A stretch of DNA of 56,535 nt from an uncultured Clostridia bacterium (GCA_947627795.1 CANQXJ010000009.1:1-56535), one strand, 5' to 3'; counted from the stretch's first letter, positions 45,301 to 53,341 are shown. A program made the numbers and translations. The notes: generated from the sequence alone by a model not told the origin.

Positions 45301-46248
45301 ATGTGGGAATATCTCATAACGCGGCCGCTCGGCTGGATAATCCAGCAGATTTATAATCTGGTCGCAAATTATGGCCTCGCTATTATAATCTTCACAATCA
45401 TAGTTAAGCTGATACTGCTGCCGCTTAACATCAGATCTCAGAAGGCCATGAAAAAACAGCAGCAAATACAGCCTATTTTAGCGGAGCTTCAGAAAAAGTA
45501 CGCTAACGATCAGGAAAAGCTTCAGAGGGAGATGCTCAAGCTTTACAAGGAAAATAACGTCAGCATGACCGGCGGCTGTCTGCCGACGTTTATACAGATG
45601 CCTATTCTTATAGGTCTGTATCAGGTAATCCGTATGCCGCTTTCGTATCTGAAGGGCGTTGACTGGATGATACAGCCCGTTATCGACAAGGTGTATATGC
45701 TTCGCGACGCTATGGCTGCGTCAATAGGAAATCTCGCGACGCAAACCGAAGCGGTGCTTTCAAACAGCTCGCAGATTCAGTTATCGAGATGGGCAGAAAT
45801 AGTGAACGGTCCGAATGATCCGTGGGTAATAAACTTTAATTTCCTCGGTCTTGACCTTTCGACTAATCCGTCGAGCGCGCTGAATTACATCATGCACCTC
45901 GATTTCAGCCATCCGGAAATTCTGGCGCTTTTGCTGATTCCGCTTTTCGCGGTGCTTTCGTCGTGGCTTTCGATGAAAATCATGCAGAAGCAGTCCGGAC
46001 AGGATCAGAATAACACTCAGGTAAACCAGACGGCGAAAACGATGAATATGATGATGCCGATAATGACGCTTGTATTCACGTTCACCCTGCCCGCGGGTAT
46101 GGGTCTTTACTGGATAGCAAGCTCGCTTATGCAGATTTTACAGCAAATAACATTAAACTTATACTTCGATAAGAAAGGGGATGAAGTTGTTGTCAAACTT
46201 CCCGAACAAAAAAAGCTCCACGGAGCAAAGAGCAAAAAACGTAAATGA
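45301..46248 (+). CDS. yidC: Membrane protein insertase YidC/OxaA
   Basis: 315 residues. The conserved core runs from WIIQQIYNLVANYGLAIIIFT through VKLILLPL to the cytoplasmic helical hairpin (KKQQQIQPILAELQKKYAND), GGCLPTFIQMPILIGLYQVIR and the final helices (MMPIMTLVFTFTLPAGMGLYW). This Gram-positive short form lacks the large periplasmic domain. There is no lipobox. The basic tail (KKLHGAKSKKRK) may bind ribosomes. Its 3' end overlaps jag. Confidence 0.97.
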   Translation: MWEYLITRPLGWIIQQIYNLVANYGLAIIIFTIIVKLILLPLNIRSQKAMKKQQQIQPILAELQKKYANDQEKLQREMLKLYKENNVSMTGGCLPTFIQMPILIGLYQVIRMPLSYLKGVDWMIQPVIDKVYMLRDAMAASIGNLATQTEAVLSNSSQIQLSRWAEIVNGPNDPWVINFNFLGLDLSTNPSSALNYIMHLDFSHPEILALLLIPLFAVLSSWLSMKIMQKQSGQDQNNTQVNQTAKTMNMMMPIMTLVFTFTLPAGMGLYWIASSLMQILQQITLNLYFDKKGDEVVVKLPEQKKLHGAKSKKRK

Positions 46249-47152
46249 CGCAATCGACGCCGCTTTGAAGGAACTCGGCGTCGGTATGGACGATGTAACT
46301 ATAGAGGTGGTTGACGAGGGCGCTAAAGGCTTTTTGGGAATAGGCGCGCGCGACGCGGTCGTAAGAGTGACCGTTAAGGAAACGGAAGCTCCCGCGCCCG
46401 TTAAGAAGGAGCCAAAAACGGCAAAGCCCACGAAAACCGAGCCGAAGCAGAGAAAATCCGAGGTTAAGCAGGAAGCGCCGGCGGCGCCGAAGAAATCAGA
46501 GGTAAACGGCGGAACGCTTGAAGCGGCTGCGGAAAAGTTTTTAAAGGACATATTTGCGGCTATGAATCTTGAGGTTTCGGTTTCGGCGAAATTGGCGGAG
46601 GACAATACGCTGAACGTTAATCTTGAAGGCGACAATATGGGAATAGTGATAGGCAAGCGCGGCGACACGCTCGACAGTCTGCAGTATCTCACATCTCTTG
46701 TGGTAAACCACAATTCCGAGGATTATATTAAGGTTTCGATAGACACGGAAAACTACCGCGAAAAGAGAACGGAAGCGCTTTTGGCGCTCTCAAACAGACT
46801 GGCGGACAAGGTTGCGAAAAACGGAAAGAGGTTTACGCTTGAGCCGATGAATCCGTATGAGAGACGCGTTATCCACGCGAATCTCCAGGATGACGAAAGA
46901 GTAACAACCTACTCGATAGGCTCGGAGCCGTACCGAAAGGTAGTAATCGCGCCAAAGGACGCGAAGCCATACAGAAAAAACAACAACCGCAGAAGAAATA
47001 ATAATCAGCGCCGCCGCGTAAACGACGCGCCGAAGGAGGCTCCGAAGCCGACAACTCCGCCGCCGACATACAAGGCTGATTTCAAGCCGCAGCAACATAA
47101 GGCGGAATATAAGAATTTTGAGGATTACTTCGCTCATTCGCAGGATGAATAA
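46187..47152 (+). CDS. jag: RNA-binding protein Jag (KhpB)
   Basis: About 321 residues. Jag_N domain (1-55 with EGAKGFLGIGARDAVVRV), a Lys/Pro/Ala linker (56-115), KH domain (about 118-195 with VIGKRGDTLDSLQYL) and R3H domain (about 198-260 with PMNPYERRVIHANLQDD). A long basic Asn/Arg-rich tail (RKNNNRRRNNNQRRR) follows. TTG 46187 or 46190 fits AAAGGGG best; ATG 46181 abuts that site. The start lies inside yidC, about 60 bases before its stop. KhpB proteins bind RNA and affect cell elongation and sporulation. Confidence 0.94.
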   Translation: MLSNFPNKKSSTEQRAKNVNDAIDAALKELGVGMDDVTIEVVDEGAKGFLGIGARDAVVRVTVKETEAPAPVKKEPKTAKPTKTEPKQRKSEVKQEAPAAPKKSEVNGGTLEAAAEKFLKDIFAAMNLEVSVSAKLAEDNTLNVNLEGDNMGIVIGKRGDTLDSLQYLTSLVVNHNSEDYIKVSIDTENYREKRTEALLALSNRLADKVAKNGKRFTLEPMNPYERRVIHANLQDDERVTTYSIGSEPYRKVVIAPKDAKPYRKNNNRRRNNNQRRRVNDAPKEAPKPTTPPPTYKADFKPQQHKAEYKNFEDYFAHSQDE

Positions 47153-47157
47153 AATAT

Positions 47158-47190
47158 AATCACGAAGGATTGTAATTCCTTCGTGATTTT
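47158..47190 (+). terminator. Terminator of the rpmH-jag operon
   Basis: 12-bp stem AATCACGAAGGA / TCCTTCGTGATT followed by TTTTAT. Confidence 0.9.
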
Positions 47191-47205
47191 TATATTAAAT
47201 AACAC

Positions 47206-47234
47206 TTGTTAAATATCAAAAAGTGGTGTATAAT
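47206..47234 (+). promoter_or_regulatory. Sigma-A promoter of the glycosyltransferase-reductase pair
   Basis: TTGTTA (47206-47211), 17-base spacer, TATAAT (47229-47234). Confidence 0.75.
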
Positions 47235-47265
47235 GGTATAAATAATACTTGGGAGATATAGTAAA

Positions 47266-48222
47266 ATGAACAAAAGCGTTAATTTGTATATTGTAGTTCC
47301 TTGCTACAATGAGGAGGCGGTATTGCCGGAAACATCACGGCAGATGCTCGCCTTGTTTGATGAGATGAAGTCGGATGACTTGATAAATGAAAAAAGCCGC
47401 ATAATTTTTGTTGACGACGGCTCAAAGGACAAAACATGGCAGATAATAGACAAGCTGTCGGACGAGTACGAGGAGATAGGCGGAATTAAGCTCGCGCACA
47501 ACGCCGGACATCAGAACGCCGTGCTGGCGGGGCTTATGACCGTTATGAGCGACTGCGACTGTGCGATTTCGATCGACGCGGATTTGCAGGACGATATTCA
47601 TGTTATTCCCGAAATGGTGCGGAAATTTATCGACGGCTGCGAGATAGTCTACGGCGTGCGCGGCAAGCGCGATACCGATACCGCTTTCAAACGCTCGACG
47701 GCGCAGGGATTTTATAAGGTGATGAAAAGCCTGGGCGCGGACATTATCCCAAATCACGCGGATTTTCGCCTAATGTCGCAGAAGGCGCTGATTGAGTTTT
47801 CAAAATTCCCCGAGCGCAACCTGTTCCTTCGCGGAATGGTGCCGCTCTTGGGATTTAAAACCGACTGCGTGTATTACGACAGAAACGAGCGTTTCGCGGG
47901 CGAATCGAAATACCCGCTGAAAAAGATGATTTCGTTCGCGCTCGACGGAATAACGTCGTTCAGCGTAAAGCCGATAAGCTTTATCACGACGCTCGGCTTT
48001 ATAGTGTGCGTGTTCGCGGTCGTTATGGGAGTTTACAGCGTTGTGCAGAAATTTATGGGACACACGGACGCGGGCTGGGCTTCGCTGATGATGTCGATAT
48101 GGTTTATAGGCGGCGTGCAGCTTATCGCGCTGGGACTTGTCGGCACGTATATCGGCAAGATTTACAGCGAGGTTAAGCGCCGCCCGAGATTTATAATCGA
48201 GGAGTACAAAAATGATTTATGA
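47266..48222 (+). CDS. GT2 glycosyltransferase, GtrB/DPM1-like with two C-terminal TM helices
   Basis: 318 residues. GT-A domain with VVPCYNEEAVLPET (near 10-23), IIFVDDGSKDKTW (near 46-58), the metal-binding DADLQDD (near 104-110) and NHADFRLMSQKAL. Two membrane helices follow (about 235-258 and 270-295, FITTLGFIVCVFAVVMGVY and IWFIGGVQLIALGLVGTYIG). Such enzymes transfer a sugar from a nucleotide donor to undecaprenyl or dolichyl-type phosphate at the membrane for later use in surface glycans. The acceptor and sugar are unknown. The stop overlaps the next gene by 11 bases. Confidence 0.92.
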   Translation: MNKSVNLYIVVPCYNEEAVLPETSRQMLALFDEMKSDDLINEKSRIIFVDDGSKDKTWQIIDKLSDEYEEIGGIKLAHNAGHQNAVLAGLMTVMSDCDCAISIDADLQDDIHVIPEMVRKFIDGCEIVYGVRGKRDTDTAFKRSTAQGFYKVMKSLGADIIPNHADFRLMSQKALIEFSKFPERNLFLRGMVPLLGFKTDCVYYDRNERFAGESKYPLKKMISFALDGITSFSVKPISFITTLGFIVCVFAVVMGVYSVVQKFMGHTDAGWASLMMSIWFIGGVQLIALGLVGTYIGKIYSEVKRRPRFIIEEYKNDL

Positions 48223-49132
48223 TATTATAATAATCGGCGGCGGTCCCGCCGGAATGAGCGCGGCGATTTACGCGGGGCGCGGCGGAATGAAAACGCTGCT
48301 GCTTGAAAAGCTCGCCTGCGGCGGTCAGACGGTGAAAACGTACGAGGTGGATAATTACCCCGGTTTCGGCGACAATCCCTCGGGCGCGGAGCTTGCGAAG
48401 CGCATAGAGGAGCACGCGCGCAAATTCGGCGCGGAGTTCAGGACCGAAAACGTAAAGGAGATAAGAAACGCCTCGGGACCGATCAAAACGGTTGTGACGC
48501 GCAGAAACGAGTATCAGACAAGAACGATAATTTTCGCGCTCGGCGCGTCGCCGAAAAAGCTTGGCGCGAAGGGCGAGGACACATTCGCGGGCGCGGGCGT
48601 GTCGTACTGCGCGACATGTGACGGAGCTTTTTTCAAGGACAGAGACGCGGTGGTAGTAGGCGGCGGAAACACGGCGTTCGAGGACGCTCTGTATCTTGCG
48701 CGGTTCTGCGAAAACGTGTATATTTTAAACAGGAGCAAGCGTTTCCGCGCGGCTGCCTCGCTTGTCGAGAAGGTCAAAAAGAACACGAAAATCACGATTT
48801 ATACCGATATTGTCGTAGATTATTTTGACGGAAATCAAACGCTTGAGCGTGTGTACGTAAAGAACACGGCGACGAACGCGCGCGGATTTATAAACGCGGC
48901 GGGCGCGGTGATCGCGATAGGCGTAACGCCAGATTCGGCTCTCGCGAAGAGCTGCGGCGTTGAAACGTGCGAATTGGGATTTATCAAAACCGATATTTAT
49001 ATGAAAACAAATCTCCCGGGCATATTCGCCGCCGGCGACGTGCGAACCACGCCGCTGAGGCAGATAGTAACCGCTGCCGCAGACGGCGCGGTCGCCGCGA
49101 CGAGCGCGGTGAATTATGTTAATATGAAGTAG
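48212..49132 (+). CDS. trxB: Thioredoxin-reductase-like flavoprotein
   Basis: 306 residues. FAD site IIIGGGPAGMSAAIYAGRGG (near 7-26), active-site dithiol CATC (near 134-137), second nucleotide motif VVGGGNTAFEDALYL (near 149-163) and FAD motif IFAAGDVRT (near 272-280). The usual NADPH 2'-phosphate motif HRRDxFRA is replaced by NRSKRFRA, so the preferred electron donor is uncertain; ferredoxin-type flavin thioredoxin reductases of clostridia also deviate here. It normally reduces thioredoxin, but none is in the window. ATG lies inside the end of the glycosyltransferase gene, so translation is coupled. Confidence 0.88.
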   Translation: MIYDIIIIGGGPAGMSAAIYAGRGGMKTLLLEKLACGGQTVKTYEVDNYPGFGDNPSGAELAKRIEEHARKFGAEFRTENVKEIRNASGPIKTVVTRRNEYQTRTIIFALGASPKKLGAKGEDTFAGAGVSYCATCDGAFFKDRDAVVVGGGNTAFEDALYLARFCENVYILNRSKRFRAAASLVEKVKKNTKITIYTDIVVDYFDGNQTLERVYVKNTATNARGFINAAGAVIAIGVTPDSALAKSCGVETCELGFIKTDIYMKTNLPGIFAAGDVRTTPLRQIVTAAADGAVAATSAVNYVNMK

Positions 49133-49136
49133 GTGA

Positions 49137-49278
49137 ATAAATTATGATTTAGCGATACACCGATGTCAATGATATCGTAGGGGCGGTCATTGGCCGCCCG
49201 CCGCGCTGCATTGGGAACGGGCGGCCGATGACCGCCCCTACGCCTACGCCACTGATACGCGCATAAATCATAATTTAT
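49137..49278. mobile_element. TIR-bounded miniature element, copy 2
   Basis: 142 bases with perfect 15-base terminal inverted repeats (ATAAATTATGATTTA, 49137-49151; complement 49264-49278), the same as copy 1 at 38.1 kb. The inside differs: it carries a GTAGGGGCGGTCATTGGCCGCCCG palindrome in two opposed halves, also found at 51.2 kb. No coding capacity. Inserted between the reductase and amidohydrolase genes. Confidence 0.75.
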
Positions 49279-49307
49279 ACAAATAAACCAAAAGGAACAC
49301 AAAAACC

Positions 49308-50474
49308 ATGAAACTAATCAAAAATGCGCATATATTAACAATGGACAAATCACGCCGCGAATATGAAAACGGCGCGGTGGTGTTTGATGAGAAAATCGTG
49401 TATATCGGGGAAATGAAGGATTTTTCCGAGTATGATATTGATGAGGAAATCGACGCTCGGGGTATGTTCGTTATACCCGGGCTTATCGACGCGCATTGTC
49501 ATCTCGGGATGTTCGAGGACTCGCTCGGGTTCGAGGGGGACGACGGGAACGAGGACAGCGATCCCGTTATGCCGCAGTTGCGCGCGATAGACGGTATAAA
49601 TCCGTTTGACAGGGGCTTCGAGGAGGCGCGAAATGCCGGAGTTACCTCAGTCGTGACGGGACCGGGCAGCGCCAATCCGATAGGCGGTCAGTTCGCGGCG
49701 ATAAAAACAGCGGGCGTTTGCGTGGACGATATGATTATAAAAGCTCCCGCCGCGATGAAGTTCGCGCTCGGCGAAAACCCGAAGGCGGTCTATAACGAGA
49801 AGGAGCAAGCTCCCGTCACGCGCATGGGCACTATGGCGCTGATACGTGAAACGCTTATAAAGGCGCGGCGGTATAAAAAGCAGCTTGACGACTACAACGC
49901 CGACAGCGAAAACAACGAGCTGCCGGAGTATGATATAAAATCGGAATCGCTTATTCCCGTTTTGAATAAGGAGATACCGGTGAAGATCCACGCGCACCGC
50001 GCGGACGATATATGCAGCGCGATCCGCATAGGCAAGGAATTTGATATAAACGTCACCATCGAGCATTGCTCGGACGGCGACAGAATAGCGGACATACTCG
50101 AACGTGAAAAGCTGCCCGTTATGCTCGGTCCGACGCTTTCCGACAGGAGCAAGCCCGAGCTTCAAAATCTGACGTTCGCGACGTATAAAAATCTCTCCGA
50201 CAGGGGAGTGCCCGTCGCTATCATAACCGACCACCCCGAAATCACGATAGGCAACTTGCCGCTGTGCGCTGTGATGGCGGTAAAGCACGGCATGGACGCG
50301 TACAAGGCGCTCGAGGGAATCACGATCACAGCCGCGAAAAACTGTGGCATAGCCGACAGGGTGGGGAGTATTGAAATCGGCAAGGACGCGGATTTATGCG
50401 TGTTCACGAAGCTGCCGACGGAGTTTGACGCGGAATGTACCGATGTGTTTATTGACGGAAATAAGGTAAAATAA
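49308..50474 (+). CDS. Amidohydrolase (imidazolonepropionase-like)
   Basis: 388 residues, composite beta-sandwich plus TIM-barrel amidohydrolase. Metal ligands are visible: DAHCHLG (near 62-68), a His in KIHAHRADD (near 223-231), IEHCSD (near 245-250) and TDHPE (near 303-307), with a closing GKDADLCVF strand. These proteins hydrolyse C-N bonds of cyclic amides or similar; the substrate cannot be read from sequence. No catabolic neighbours help. Weak AAAGGAAC site before ATG; probably its own short transcript ending in a strong terminator. Confidence 0.9.
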   Translation: MKLIKNAHILTMDKSRREYENGAVVFDEKIVYIGEMKDFSEYDIDEEIDARGMFVIPGLIDAHCHLGMFEDSLGFEGDDGNEDSDPVMPQLRAIDGINPFDRGFEEARNAGVTSVVTGPGSANPIGGQFAAIKTAGVCVDDMIIKAPAAMKFALGENPKAVYNEKEQAPVTRMGTMALIRETLIKARRYKKQLDDYNADSENNELPEYDIKSESLIPVLNKEIPVKIHAHRADDICSAIRIGKEFDINVTIEHCSDGDRIADILEREKLPVMLGPTLSDRSKPELQNLTFATYKNLSDRGVPVAIITDHPEITIGNLPLCAVMAVKHGMDAYKALEGITITAAKNCGIADRVGSIEIGKDADLCVFTKLPTEFDAECTDVFIDGNKVK

Positions 50475-50476
50475 AA

Positions 50477-50509
50477 GAATACGGCAGAATCCGCCGTATT
50501 CCTTTTTTT
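50477..50509 (+). terminator. Terminator after the amidohydrolase gene
   Basis: 9-bp stem GAATACGGC / GCCGTATTC followed by CTTTTTTT. Confidence 0.9.
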
Positions 50510-50518
50510 ATGTCCGAT

Positions 50519-50767
50519 TTAGCAGCAATTATTATTGTTATTATAATTATTGCACGGATCGCAGCACGGGTCGCAGCACGGATCGCAGCAGTTGTTGTTC
50601 GCTGTGCCGCCGCTTACTCCGTTGTTGCAGCAGCAGTTGTTGCTATTGCCGCCGAGTATGTTAGAGTCGCCGAACAGACAGAGTATCAGAACAACGATAA
50701 TTATAATCCATATCCATTCACCGATACCACCGTTATTGCCGCAGTTGTTTCCTCCGAAAAGTCCCAT
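50519..50767 (-). CDS. Cys/Asn-rich single-pass miniprotein
   Basis: 82 residues. A Gly/Asn-rich N-terminus (MGLFGGNNCGNNGGIGEW) precedes one membrane helix (about 18-32, IWIIIIVVLILCLFG). The tail of about 45 residues has 15 Cys, including three CCDP units ending in C, between Asn-rich stretches. No known enzyme motif. Small YjcZ-type or coat-associated sporulation proteins have a similar Gly-rich start and helix, but the Cys tail is unusual; metal binding or disulphide cross-linking is inference. The CTAAGGGAGG site lies inside a strong hairpin. Confidence 0.8.
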   Translation of the reverse strand: MGLFGGNNCGNNGGIGEWIWIIIIVVLILCLFGDSNILGGNSNNCCCNNGVSGGTANNNCCDPCCDPCCDPCNNYNNNNNCC

Positions 50768-50775
50768 AAAATAAC

Positions 50776-50815
50776 CTCCCTTAGCATAATTGTAGTTTAT
50801 ATTATGCTAAGGGAG
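50776..50815 (-). promoter_or_regulatory. Leader hairpin covering the miniprotein ribosome binding site
   Basis: Perfect 14-bp inverted repeat CTCCCTTAGCATAA / TTATGCTAAGGGAG with a 12-base loop. The 3' arm in the minus-strand RNA contains the AAGGGAG of the miniprotein gene, so folding would hide it. It could also act as a weak terminator for the gene upstream. Confidence 0.7.
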
Positions 50816-50829
50816 ATAAAGGTGTTACT

Positions 50830-51132
50830 TTATGTGTGAGAAATCGGGGATTCGTTGAATACGTATACGCCGTCCGGAGTTTTTTCCGCATACAGCAAAA
50901 TTTTCTGCATTCCCCGCCGCGATATTACAGTCATATAGCCGTTTGTTGTCGCCTCGATAGGCGAGTAGCGCGCGCCGGGATAGTGGCTGTCAACATAGCG
51001 CGAAACCGCGTCGTGCTGTTCCTTGAAGCGCGGCTTGTTAAACAGTCCCTTGCCGTTTATGTAGCCGTATATTCCGGCGGCCGCCGCCGCGCCGAGAATC
51101 GGCAGTATGCCGCCGTTTTTCTTTTTTGCCAT
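50830..51132 (-). CDS. Small hypothetical protein with N-terminal hydrophobic segment
   Basis: 100 residues. A basic start (MAKKKNGG), one short hydrophobic helix (about 8-25, ILPILGAAAAAGIYGYI), then a soluble domain of about 70 residues (FKEQHDAVSRYVDSHYPGARYS ... MTVISRRGMQKILLYAEKT). AAAGGAG ribosome binding site. Not recognised. It lies just upstream of the Cys-rich miniprotein on the same strand, so they may share a transcript. Confidence 0.7.
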   Translation of the reverse strand: MAKKKNGGILPILGAAAAAGIYGYINGKGLFNKPRFKEQHDAVSRYVDSHYPGARYSPIEATTNGYMTVISRRGMQKILLYAEKTPDGVYVFNESPISHT

Positions 51133-51168
51133 CGGAAAAGCTCCTTTCTTGATTTATAATATTCCGTA

Positions 51169-51298
51169 AATACGGGCGACCGCGAGGGTCGCCCCTACGG
51201 AATTTGTTGATGTCAAGTTGTTGTGGATGCGGGCGGCCGATGACCGCCCCTACAAATGCCATTGACATCATGTGGGCGAACACGGTTCGCCTCTACGA
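51169..51298. repeat. Three tandem GGGCGxx palindromes (dispersed repeat)
   Basis: Three hairpins of the form GGGCG-xxx-loop-xxx-CGCCCCTAC lie at about 51173-51199, 51230-51253 and 51273-51297. The middle one, with its flanks (TGATGTCAA ... TTGACATCA), is nearly identical to the inside of the TIR element at 49.16-49.24 kb. No ORF. The last one touches the end of rsmI. Confidence 0.75.
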
Positions 51299-52132
51299 TA
51301 GGTTGTGATATTCGTTGTAGATTTCGCGTTTGGGTATGTTTCTGTCGGAGGCGGTTTGCTTTATCGCTTCCTTTGAGCTCATGCCGCCGGAAATGTATTT
51401 TTCGATATGCTCGGCAACGCTCAGGCTTTCCCACCATTGAGCCTCCGCTTTCGGCTCTTTAGCGCCTTCTACGACTATCACATATTCGCCGCGCGGAGTT
51501 AGTTCCTCGTAATATTTTACAGCCTCACCGAGCGTGAAACGGAGTATTTCCTCGTGAACCTTCGTAAGCTCTCGGGCGAGCGCGATTTTTCTGTCCGCTC
51601 CGAACGCGTCGCGCATATCCGCAAGCGTAGTTCTGAGCTTGTGCGGAGCTTCATAGAAAATCAGTGTGCGCGCGTCGTTTTTCACGTCCGCGAGATGCTC
51701 CTTTCGGTGGCGCTTGTTCACCGACAAAAACCCCTCGAACGCGTAGCGCGCGGTAGATAAGCCCGATAAAATCAGCGCGTTTATTCCCGCGACCGGACCG
51801 GGTACCGACGTGACCGTTATGTCGTTTTCGATACAAAGCTTCACCAAATCCTCGCCGGGATCGGAAATCGCCGGAGTGCCCGCGTCGGACACCTGCGCCA
51901 CATTTTTTCCCTGCTTGAGCAGATTTATGATATATCCGCCCTTTTCGCGTTTGTTGTGCTCGTGGTAACTCGTGAGCGGCTTGGATATGCCGAAATGATT
52001 CAGCAATTGCAGCGTGCGGCGCGTGTCCTCAGCCGCGATCAAATCTACACTGTTTAATATTTCAAGACAGCGCGCCGAAACATCGCCGAGGTTTCCTATC
52101 GGCGTGGCGCACAGGTATAAAGTACCGTTCAT
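51293..52132 (-). CDS. rsmI: 16S rRNA (cytidine1402-2'-O)-methyltransferase RsmI
   Basis: 279 residues of the tetrapyrrole-methylase fold. Signature start GTLYLCATPIGNLGDVSARCLE, AEDTRRT (near 35-41), VSDAGTPAISDPG (near 81-93), SVPGPVAGINALILSG and FEGFL. It 2'-O-methylates C1402 in the ribosomal P site using SAM. It is the last gene of the mreB-fabZ-trmN6-rsmI operon, five bases after trmN6. Confidence 0.96.
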   Translation of the reverse strand: MNGTLYLCATPIGNLGDVSARCLEILNSVDLIAAEDTRRTLQLLNHFGISKPLTSYHEHNKREKGGYIINLLKQGKNVAQVSDAGTPAISDPGEDLVKLCIENDITVTSVPGPVAGINALILSGLSTARYAFEGFLSVNKRHRKEHLADVKNDARTLIFYEAPHKLRTTLADMRDAFGADRKIALARELTKVHEEILRFTLGEAVKYYEELTPRGEYVIVVEGAKEPKAEAQWWESLSVAEHIEKYISGGMSSKEAIKQTASDRNIPKREIYNEYHNLS

Positions 52133-52137
52133 ATTTT

Positions 52138-52863
52138 TTATCTCCCGTAAATACGGTTAATTTCTTCGGAATAATTCCCGTTTTCATCGTGCACGAACAG
52201 CGGCGGCATGAAGTTGAGTTCCTCTCCGCCGTTCACCATTCCGCCGATAAGCACCAGCTTCGGCGGCTTTGACGCGTTCGGATAAACGAGCCTGATTATC
52301 TTCGGCTCGATTCTGTATTTGCGCATGGTACACATTATGTCAACCATTCGCGACGGACGGTGCACCATATAGAACCGCCCCTGCGGAACAAGCAGCTCCG
52401 CGCTGACGCGTATTACGTCGTCAAGAGTGCATTTTATTTCATGGCGCGACACTGATTTTGAGCAGCTGTCGTTCGTCATACCCTTGCCGCGCTTCATGTA
52501 AGGCGGATTGCAGGTAATCTTATCAAACGAGCTTTTGCCGTATATCGAAACAGCGTCGTTCAAATCGCCGCATTTGATTTCGAGTCTGTCCGTAAGACCG
52601 TTCATAACAGCGCTTCTCTGTGCCATATCCGCTATATCCGGCTGAATCTCAAGCCCGCATATGCGCGGCGTGGTTGTTTTTGCGCTGAGAAGAATGGGAA
52701 CAATTCCCGTTCCGGTGCATAAATCGAGCGTATTTTTTGACGGCGAATCCTTAGCGAAATTCGCAAGAAGCACCGCGTCGATACCGAATTTGAAGCCGTC
52801 GGTTTTCTGTATAAGACGGAGCCCGTTAAGCTGCAGATCGTCTATACATTCGTTTTTGAAAAT
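52138..52863 (-). CDS. tRNA1(Val) A37 N6-methyltransferase-like protein (TrmN6/YfiC family)
   Basis: Class I SAM methyltransferase with LDLCTGTGIVPILLS (motif I) and the N6-adenine motif CNPPYMKRG. The first normal start in frame is GTG 52773, but the 30 codons before it encode the conserved family N-terminus (ECIDDLQLNGLRLIQKTDGF, KFGIDA), so translation must begin further up. No ATG, GTG or TTG exists there; ATT 52863 is the best guess, within the end region of the fabZ-trmN6 junction. Family members modify A37 of tRNA-Val. Second-last gene of the operon. Confidence 0.85.
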   Translation of the reverse strand: MFKNECIDDLQLNGLRLIQKTDGFKFGIDAVLLANFAKDSPSKNTLDLCTGTGIVPILLSAKTTTPRICGLEIQPDIADMAQRSAVMNGLTDRLEIKCGDLNDAVSIYGKSSFDKITCNPPYMKRGKGMTNDSCSKSVSRHEIKCTLDDVIRVSAELLVPQGRFYMVHRPSRMVDIMCTMRKYRIEPKIIRLVYPNASKPPKLVLIGGMVNGGEELNFMPPLFVHDENGNYSEEINRIYGR

Positions 52864-52879
52864 TGCGTTGTTCTCTGCG

Positions 52880-53341
52880 TCACACCTCGTTGGCAGGATT
52901 ATCCACTATGGCGAAGCTTATCTCGCCCATGCAGGCAACCTTGCCGTCAACGGTAATCTGCGCTTTCGCGACCGCCATGCCGTGGCGGTATTTAAGTACC
53001 TCGGACTGCATCACGAGCGTGTCGCCCGGGACGATTTGCTTGCGGAATTTGAAATTGTTAATTCCGGTGAAAACTCCGAGCTTGCCTTTGTTTTCCTCCT
53101 TCGAGAGAAGCAGCACGCCCGTAAGCTGCGCGAGCGCCTCGCACTGGAGCACGCCGGGCATAATAGGGTTGCCCGGAAAATGTCCCTGGAAAAACGGCTC
53201 GTTAACCGTCACGTTTTTGATTCCGGTTATGGTTTTATCCTCGTCCATATCCGTCACCTTGTCCACCAAAAGAAACGGGTAACGGTGAGGCAGTATCTTT
53301 TGTATATCAATGCTGTTCAGAATGGCTTCTGTGTTTTTCAT
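52880..53341 (-). CDS. fabZ: 3-hydroxyacyl-ACP dehydratase FabZ
   Basis: 153 residues, hot-dog fold. Signature motifs [11 protein letters not shown] (near 19-29) and [23 protein letters not shown] (catalytic His in GHFPG near 53, Glu near 68). It dehydrates 3-hydroxyacyl-ACP in fatty-acid elongation. It lies 16 bases downstream of the MreB-like gene. No other fab genes are near. Confidence 0.96.
   Translation of the reverse strand: MKNTEAILNSIDIQKILPHRYPFLLVDKVTDMDEDKTITGIKNVTVNEPFFQGHFPGNPIMPGVLQCEALAQLTGVLLLSKEENKGKLGVFTGINNFKFRKQIVPGDTLVMQSEVLKYRHGMAVAKAQITVDGKVACMGEISFAIVDNPANEV

Noticed and set aside
50510-50839. Plus-strand ORF opposite the Cys-rich gene
   Set aside because: Ala/Ile/Val repetitive shadow without a ribosome binding site; the minus-strand gene has AAGGGAGG.
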